DNA of 64,000 nt from assembly GCF_026341035.1 (NCBI RefSeq), contig NZ_JAPEOQ010000002.1:1674001-1738000 (forward strand), given 5' to 3'. Below, one piece after another: positions 59,613-64,000 of the stretch. The stretch's first letter is position 1, and each line of letters opens with the position of its first letter. A model generated the notes under the pieces. It saw only the letters and a program-made list of their open reading frames with translations. It searched no databases and was not told where the DNA came from. Origin of the DNA: Streptomyces sp. NBC_01016 (lineage in GTDB: Bacteria; Actinomycetota; Actinomycetes; Streptomycetales; Streptomycetaceae). A program made the position numbers and the translations under genes.

Positions 59613-59667
59613 CTGTGGAGCCCAGCCTTCAGCGCTTTCTTTCCTGTGGAGCCCAGCCTTCAGCGCT
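59613..59667. repeat. Tandem duplication at the end of the FtsK-like gene
   Basis: CTGTGGAGCCCAGCCTTCAG followed by CGCT occurs at 59613-59636 and 59644-59667 (period 31), with a partial third copy near 59589. The second copy contains the stop codon of the minus-strand gene. Confidence 0.85.
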
Positions 59668-61240
59668 CGGCCAGCGCCTCGGCCTCCTCGGGCACCGCTT
59701 CGACCGGGGTCTCCATGGCCGCGTCGGCCGGCGTGTTGCGCTCCGGGAGGAGCGCCGCGACCGCCTGCCGGTGGACCTCGCTCGTCGCGTCGTCGTACGG
59801 GTCCGGGGTGGCGGGGACCTGGAGGCGATGGACCGGCCCTGTGCCCAGGCGGGCGTAGCCGCGGCCCGCCGGGATGTCAGCGGTGGGCGTCGTCTGCGGC
59901 ACCGTGCCGAGCACGTCCTGCAGCTCCTCCGGAGTGGCCGGGCCGAGCACCACGCGCGCGCGGGTGTGCTGCCTGACCGGGTCGATCAGGGCGTCGAGGC
60001 TGTCGAACTGCTCGGCCACGACGACCGTCACACCGGCCGCGCGGCCGTGCCTGAGAGGCACCTGGAGCAGCGTCTGCGGGTCCTTGCGGCCGTCCGCGGC
60101 GGCGAGGTGACCCAGGGCGCTCGGACGGTCCAGCAGGATCCACAGCGGGCGCTTGATGTCGTCCGGGGTGGGGTGCCCGGCCTGTCGCGCCCGGTTCGCG
60201 GCGATCAGTCGCCGCTCCGTCTCGTGTGCCGCCCATTCGAGGCTGGTCAGCGCACCGGCAAGACCGCACTCCACGGCGAGCACCCCGGAGCGGCCGACCA
60301 GGCACGCGTAGTCGCCCGTCCCGCTGCCCTCGACGATCAGCACGTCACCGTGGCGCAGCGCCTGGAGTGCCACGGAACGCAGCAGGGACGTCGTGCCGCT
60401 GCCCGGCTGCCCCGCGACCAGCAGGTGGGGCTCGGTGGAGCGGACGCCGGTGCGCCACACGACAGGCGGCACGTCCCGTTCCTCCTCGCCCGCCATCACC
60501 GGCAGCGTGCGCTGAACGCCGGTCCCGTCGGTGAAGCCGAGAACGGTCTCACCGGGCGAGGTCACGAAGGGCTGGGCGGCGATGTCCGTGGGCAGCGGGT
60601 CGAGCACGTTCACCGTCAGGTGGTTGCCCTCCTCGTCCCACGCGAAGTGGTACTCGCGGCCCCGGCCGAGCTTGGCGTGCAGCAGCTGCTCGATCCGGGC
60701 CCGCGATGCCGCCTCCCCGTCCGTGAAGTACGCGGGGTAGCGGATGTCGATCCGGTCGACGCGGCCGTCGCCGTCGAAGTCGAACGTCTCGAAGGCCTTC
60801 TCCCAGTCGCCACCGTGCGCGTAGAGCGGGCTCGGGTCGTCGGCTACGGAGAAGTACGGTACAAGCGCCTCGTAGAGGGACGAGAGGCGCTGTACCTGCG
60901 AATCGTCGGGGCCGGTCTGCTCCGGCGGCTTCGGATCGCGCCCCTTCCATCCGGCCGCCGCCATCAGGGTGATGAGCGCCAGCAGCGGACCGTATGGAAT
61001 GAACACCACGACCAGGACGACGGCGGCCACCAGGAAGAGCAGCGGTCCGCGCCGCTCCTTGGGGGTGTTCGCCCACTTCTGCCGCCCGGCACCGGCCAGG
61101 CGGCGCAGCCCACGGCTGACCGTGATGAGGGGGTGGAGTACGTCGGTGGCACCGTCGGCGGCCGTCCGAGCCATGTCCCGGCTCCGGGCGATCGTGGCGC
61201 TGCCGTTGCTCAGAATGCGGGGGAGTGGGCGCCTGGCCAC
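59660..61240 (-). CDS. FtsK/TraB-like membrane ATPase with degenerate Walker A and an EF-hand-like motif
   Basis: 526 residues. Two membrane helices (PLLFLVAAVVLVVVFIPYGPL, LLALITLMAAAGW) near 65-110, a domain with FDFDGDGRVDRIDIRY, an EF-hand-like Asp loop near 150-165, then an ATPase region. The P-loop reads AGQPGSGTTSLLRS: the Walker A lysine is Thr283. GVLAVECG, PLWILLDRPSALG and VVVAEQFDSLDALIDPVR follow as Walker B and later strands. The arrangement resembles the TraB/FtsK-like proteins of actinomycete integrative elements, but no integrase or Rep gene is near. GTG 61240 has CAGGAGAA upstream. The small gene upstream is in the same operon. Confidence 0.72.
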   Translation of the reverse strand: MARRPLPRILSNGSATIARSRDMARTAADGATDVLHPLITVSRGLRRLAGAGRQKWANTPKERRGPLLFLVAAVVLVVVFIPYGPLLALITLMAAAGWKGRDPKPPEQTGPDDSQVQRLSSLYEALVPYFSVADDPSPLYAHGGDWEKAFETFDFDGDGRVDRIDIRYPAYFTDGEAASRARIEQLLHAKLGRGREYHFAWDEEGNHLTVNVLDPLPTDIAAQPFVTSPGETVLGFTDGTGVQRTLPVMAGEEERDVPPVVWRTGVRSTEPHLLVAGQPGSGTTSLLRSVALQALRHGDVLIVEGSGTGDYACLVGRSGVLAVECGLAGALTSLEWAAHETERRLIAANRARQAGHPTPDDIKRPLWILLDRPSALGHLAAADGRKDPQTLLQVPLRHGRAAGVTVVVAEQFDSLDALIDPVRQHTRARVVLGPATPEELQDVLGTVPQTTPTADIPAGRGYARLGTGPVHRLQVPATPDPYDDATSEVHRQAVAALLPERNTPADAAMETPVEAVPEEAEALAER

Positions 61241-61277
61241 GTCGTTCTCCTGAAGGTGTGTGCGGGTGAGTGGTCCG

Positions 61278-61472
61278 TCAGAACTTGATCCCGCCGAGCA
61301 GGCTGGCGAGGCTCTGGCCGCCCGCCTTGATGCTCGGGGCGATGGCAGTGCCCGCCAAGTAGAAGCCGAAGAGGGCGCAGACCAGTGCGTGCGAGGCCTT
61401 CAGGCCGTCCTTGCGGAAGAACAAGAAGACGATGATGCCGAGCAGCACGACGCCCGAGATGGACAGGATCAT
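61278..61472 (-). CDS. Small membrane protein paired with the FtsK-like ATPase
   Basis: 64 residues: a hydrophobic helix ISGVVLLGIIVFLFFR at the N-terminus and a second ALVCALFGFYLAGTAIAPSI. No domain is recognised. ATG 61472 follows CAGGAGAA, the same ribosome site as the next gene, 37 bases downstream. The same kind of gene precedes FtsK-like genes in Streptomyces integrative elements as far as I recall. It may be a membrane partner of the ATPase. Confidence 0.72.
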   Translation of the reverse strand: MILSISGVVLLGIIVFLFFRKDGLKASHALVCALFGFYLAGTAIAPSIKAGGQSLASLLGGIKF

Positions 61473-61554
61473 GAGGGTTCTCCTGGTTGATGGGGACAGT
61501 CACCATGAGTTCTTCCAGGCTCACAGCATGTATCTATACGACAAAAGGTGCAAA

Positions 61555-61581
61555 TGGGTGGAAATTCGTAGCTTTCACCCA
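61555..61581. promoter_or_regulatory. Inverted repeat upstream of the small membrane protein operon
   Basis: TGGGTG...CACCCA arms, extended by GAAA/TTTC with one bulge, around TTCGTAGC. The region is AT-richer than the surroundings, and TATAGA on the minus strand (61538-61533) may be a -10. It is 80-110 bases before ATG 61472. Confidence 0.45.
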
Positions 61582-61704
61582 ATTGACCGGCCGCTGTTGA
61601 GCCGCCCGAGCGTGCTGCCGGACGTCCGTCCGCACTCTTCGTGATCTTTGCCTCGGTGGGGTCGGGTCATGTGCCCGACCGGGCAGTACCCTGTCGATTC
61701 ACTC

Positions 61705-61724
61705 GTACGGCTGCACAGCCGTAC
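61705..61724. promoter_or_regulatory. 9+2+9 inverted repeat upstream of the ankyrin gene
   Basis: GTACGGCTG-ca-CAGCCGTAC, 29 bases before ATG 61754. GGTCGGG/CCCGACC arms at 61664-61684 form a second small hairpin. Operator or leader structure; no regulator known. Confidence 0.45.
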
Positions 61725-61753
61725 CGGCACGTATGAGAAAGGCGGTCCGCCCG

Positions 61754-62146
61754 ATGAGCGAAGCCCCCGACCCGGAGGTCGTGGAGCTGGCCACCAAGAT
61801 CTTCGACCTCGCGCGACGCGGCGAGACGGAGGCTCTCGTGGGCTACGTGGACGCCGGGGTGCCGGCGAACCTCACGAACGACCGGGGTGACACGCTCGTC
61901 ATGCTCGCCGCCTACCACGGGCACGCCGAGGCGGTGCGTGCCCTCCTGGAGCGCGGCGCCGAGGCCAACCGCGCCAACGACAAGGGCCAGACCCCGCTCG
62001 CGGGCGCCGTCTTCAAGGGCGCCGACGACGTGATCAGGGCGCTGCTCGACGGGGGCGCCGATCCGGCCGCGGGGACCCCTTCGGCGGTCGACACGGCCCG
62101 GATGTTCGGCAAGACGGAGCTCGTCGACCTCTTCGGAACCTCCTGA
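61754..62146 (+). CDS. Ankyrin-repeat protein
   Basis: 130 residues: two full ankyrin repeats (DTLVMLAAYHGHAEAVRALLERGAEANRAND, QTPLAGAVFKGADDVIRALLDGGADPAAG) with partial ones at each end. A PEVVELATKIFDLARRGETEAL helix precedes. Protein-protein binding scaffold; the partner is unknown. ATG 61754 has GAAAGGCGG; an in-frame ATG at 61733 is possible. It stands alone between the FtsK-like operon and the HEAT-repeat gene. Confidence 0.85.
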   Translation: MSEAPDPEVVELATKIFDLARRGETEALVGYVDAGVPANLTNDRGDTLVMLAAYHGHAEAVRALLERGAEANRANDKGQTPLAGAVFKGADDVIRALLDGGADPAAGTPSAVDTARMFGKTELVDLFGTS

Positions 62147-62320
62147 CACACCGGCTCTGACCAGGCAAAACGGGGGTGCGGGAAATGTGGTCGCGGTGGC
62201 TTGAGTCGCTGGGTCATGATGACGGCGTGATTTACGGACGCGAGGCCGGGGCAGGTGGTGCCCACGTGCAGAGCGGGCCGTGAACGGCCCGGTTCCGGGC
62301 CTTGGACGAGAGGCAGAGAA

Positions 62321-62380
62321 ATGGGTAGCAGCAAGCAAGAGACGGCGGGCGCTCCGACGTGTTGTCGCGTGGCCAGGTAG
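62321..62380 (+). CDS. 19-codon upstream ORF (putative leader peptide)
   Basis: ATG 62321 with GAGAGGCAGAG ahead encodes MGSSKQETAGAPTCCRVAR and ends in TAG. The next codon, GTG 62381, is in the same frame and stays open to the HEAT-repeat gene. The good ribosome site favours true translation. CCR near the end recalls Cys-containing leader peptides of actinobacterial sulfur genes, but the downstream gene is not one. Translational coupling or stop-codon readthrough are alternatives. Confidence 0.45.
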   Translation: MGSSKQETAGAPTCCRVAR

Positions 62381-62425
62381 GTGAGCATCCCGGTTGCGTC
62401 GACGCTTGATTTGAGGCTGTTTCCC

Positions 62426-63838
62426 ATGTTCGAACCGGTCATAGCGCCCAGCGGTACGCTGCTCGGCCTGCTGCAGCGGGGCCGCGGCGACGGCACGCTG
62501 CACGCGCTGACGGCGCCGCGTGCCGAGGCGCTCGCGGCTCTCAATCACTGTGTGCTGAGCGACCCCCGCCACGACTGGCAGGTGGAGAACCGCTCGCTGT
62601 ACTACGCCCGGCTCTACGTCGATCTCCATGGCGAGCTCGACGAGATCGAGCGGCACCTCTTCGACCCCGAGGACCTCCTCGACACCGAGGAGTCACGTAC
62701 GGGCCTGGCGCTCGCGGTCCTCGGTCACCTCGCCTCCTACGGAAGGCGGGACGCCCTGGAGCTGCTGCGCAGGTACGCCGCCGTGGGCGGCAACTGGGCC
62801 TGGGCGCTCGACGAGCTGGCTCTGCGCGACGACGACGCGGGCCTGCGTGCGCTCGCCGAGCCGGTCCTCGCCCGCTTCCCGGCCGACGCCGAGGCCGAGC
62901 TCGCCGTCGTCGTACGCGACGCCTTCGAGCCGCGACCCTGGCGTCTGTGGGCCGAGGATCCGCGGCCGCATGTGGGGGCACGCGTGCGTGCCGCGCAGGA
63001 AACCGGATCCTTCGACCGCTGGCAGCGGCAGATGCGTCCTGCGGGGCCGCGCCCCGAGTGGAGCGTGCAAGCCGTCTTCGACTGGGCCCAGGAGGGCTTC
63101 GAGCGCGGCGCCGTCCTGTACGTGCCCGCCGCCCGCTGCCTGACCGCCGTGGCGGGTCCCGAGGACCACGCCGAGATCGTGCGGGCCGCGCAGGACGGGA
63201 CCGACGGGGCGCGCTGCACCGCCCTTCGCTACCTCGCCGACATGCACGATCCGGGCGTACTCGATCTCATCGAGGCTGCCGTGGAGGCGCCGTCCCGCGT
63301 GGTCGTGGACGCCGCGCTGGACGCCTTCGAGCGGATGCGCAGCGTCGCCGCCGTGCAGCGGGCCCGGCAGTGGGCCCCCCGGCCGGACGCGCTCGGCGCC
63401 GCCGCGGGCCGCATGCTCGCCTGCAGGGGCGGTGCCCAGGACGGCGAGCTCGTCCTCGCCTCCCTACGGGAGGCAGTACGCGGCGACGGCCCCGACGCCC
63501 CCACCCTCTGGCCGCTCGTCGACGGGGCGGGACGGCTCGGCATCGTCTGCGCCGCCCCCGTGCTGCGGCACATCTACCGCGAGACGGCGTCCTCGCATCT
63601 GCGCGGGCGCGCCGCCTGCGCGCTCGCCGCCACCGATCCCTCCTTCCCCGCCGGGTTCGCCGTCGAGTGCCTGTGGGACTGCGAGGAGAGCACCCGCGAG
63701 GTCGCCGCGCGGCACGCCGAGACGGGCGATGCCCGCGTCGTCGATCAACTGCGCCGCCTCGCCGCCGATCCGGCCGAGGAGGACGAGGTGCAGACCGCGG
63801 TCCGCAGCAGGATCGGTCCCGACGCCCCGGCGTTGTGA
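62426..63838 (+). CDS. HEAT-repeat protein
   Basis: 470 residues, start MFEPVIAPSGTLLGLLQRGRGD (ATG 62426, with GAGG ten bases ahead; GTG 62381 after an in-frame TAG is the alternative). The chain is a run of helical pairs such as GLALAVLGHLASYGRRDALELLRRYA, ALRYLADMHDPGVLDLIEAAVEAP and RGRAACALAATDPSFPAGFAVECL: HEAT/armadillo-like repeats. Members are common in Streptomyces; role likely scaffolding, unknown partner. No membrane segment. A terminator follows at 63853. Confidence 0.8.
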   Translation: MFEPVIAPSGTLLGLLQRGRGDGTLHALTAPRAEALAALNHCVLSDPRHDWQVENRSLYYARLYVDLHGELDEIERHLFDPEDLLDTEESRTGLALAVLGHLASYGRRDALELLRRYAAVGGNWAWALDELALRDDDAGLRALAEPVLARFPADAEAELAVVVRDAFEPRPWRLWAEDPRPHVGARVRAAQETGSFDRWQRQMRPAGPRPEWSVQAVFDWAQEGFERGAVLYVPAARCLTAVAGPEDHAEIVRAAQDGTDGARCTALRYLADMHDPGVLDLIEAAVEAPSRVVVDAALDAFERMRSVAAVQRARQWAPRPDALGAAAGRMLACRGGAQDGELVLASLREAVRGDGPDAPTLWPLVDGAGRLGIVCAAPVLRHIYRETASSHLRGRAACALAATDPSFPAGFAVECLWDCEESTREVAARHAETGDARVVDQLRRLAADPAEEDEVQTAVRSRIGPDAPAL

Positions 63839-63852
63839 CGCGCTGATTTCCG

Positions 63853-63883
63853 GGAGGTGGCCCTTCGGTGAGGGGCCACCTCC
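63853..63883 (+). terminator. Terminator of the HEAT-repeat gene
   Basis: GGAGGTGGCCC and GGGCCACCTCC (11 bases) around a 9-base loop, followed by TGCTCGTTC, 15 bases after the stop codon. From 63884 to the window end no gene or clear signal is visible. Confidence 0.9.
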
Positions 63884-64000
63884 TGCTCGTTCACCTGCGG
63901 TTTTCACCGGCGGCCAACGCTCACGGACCGTTCCTCGCCAGGAAAGATCGACTTTGACGTGAGCACGTCCGGCGGGGCGACAAACCCCGTATGCGTATCG

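Noticed and set aside
59660..62146. Intact integrative element (AICE)
   Set aside because: There is an FtsK-like gene and a small membrane gene, but no integrase, excisionase, Rep or attachment site was found nearby.

Overview
The window looks like a chromosomal segment of a Streptomyces species. GC content is very high, third codon positions are almost always G or C, and GTG/TTG starts and GGAGG-type ribosome sites are common. Intergenic GC-rich hairpin repeats occur in several copies. Characteristic genes include rbpA behind a SigR-type promoter, an actinobacterial GuaB1, a DUF5995 protein, GH6 and GH18 enzymes and a ppm1-type mannosyltransferase. From memory, the order rib-his, chitinase, acyl-CoA dehydrogenase, ppm1, fxsA, rbpA resembles the SCO14xx region of S. 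coelicolor. No tRNA, rRNA, CRISPR array, insertion sequence, prophage or PKS/NRPS cluster was seen.

Left part (1-27 kb). A truncated SorC-type regulator, a barstar-like protein and guaB1 come first. Bases 2.9-7.9 kb hold a compact module: a cationic amino acid permease, an Lrp/AsnC regulator, a nitrilase-fold amidase and a flavin amino acid monooxygenase. The last two closely resemble DavA and DavB (lysine to 5-aminovaleramide to 5-aminovalerate). A helically phased CGCAACGA box is repeated in front of both transcription units. After an LLM-type flavin enzyme, a DUF5995 protein and an anchored GH6 glycosidase, 11.0-23.7 kb looks like a heteroaromatic or purine-type catabolic region. It contains an ATZ/8-oxoguanine-deaminase-like amidohydrolase, a nucleobase permease, a GntR regulator, a xanthine-dehydrogenase-type large subunit, an amidohydrolase-2 enzyme, a racemase-fold protein, UbiD, UbiX and a second nucleobase permease. 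Twin copies of one operator mark the amidohydrolase and GntR promoters. An MFS/ROK divergent pair with a clear operator and an NmrA-like oxidoreductase with an apparent sigma-factor stub follow.

Middle (27-42 kb). An FMN riboswitch leads ribE-ribM-ribBA-ribH, which runs on into hisE-hisG, a PH-domain membrane protein and two CNNM/CorC-type membrane proteins. An EccA-like AAA+ ATPase, a uridine-kinase-like P-loop protein, a Tat-exported C39-type peptidase and an exported M1 aminopeptidase come next. DasR-like sites precede the C39 peptidase and the chitinase.

Right part (42-64 kb). This holds a TetR regulator, a chitinase, an acyl-CoA dehydrogenase, a conserved two-gene unit (lipocalin-like plus phosphotransferase), a second Lrp, a YtcJ-like amidohydrolase, ppm1, fxsA, rbpA, two transport proteins, a GDPD, a MocR/YczE divergent pair, an FtsK-like ATPase with a degenerate P-loop and its small membrane partner, an ankyrin protein and a HEAT-repeat protein preceded by a short in-frame ORF ending in an amber codon. 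Two related non-coding repeat arrays (18.3-19.6 and 49.9-50.8 kb) sit directly upstream of metabolic genes.

All functions are assigned by reading motifs and recalling families; no alignment or database search was run.
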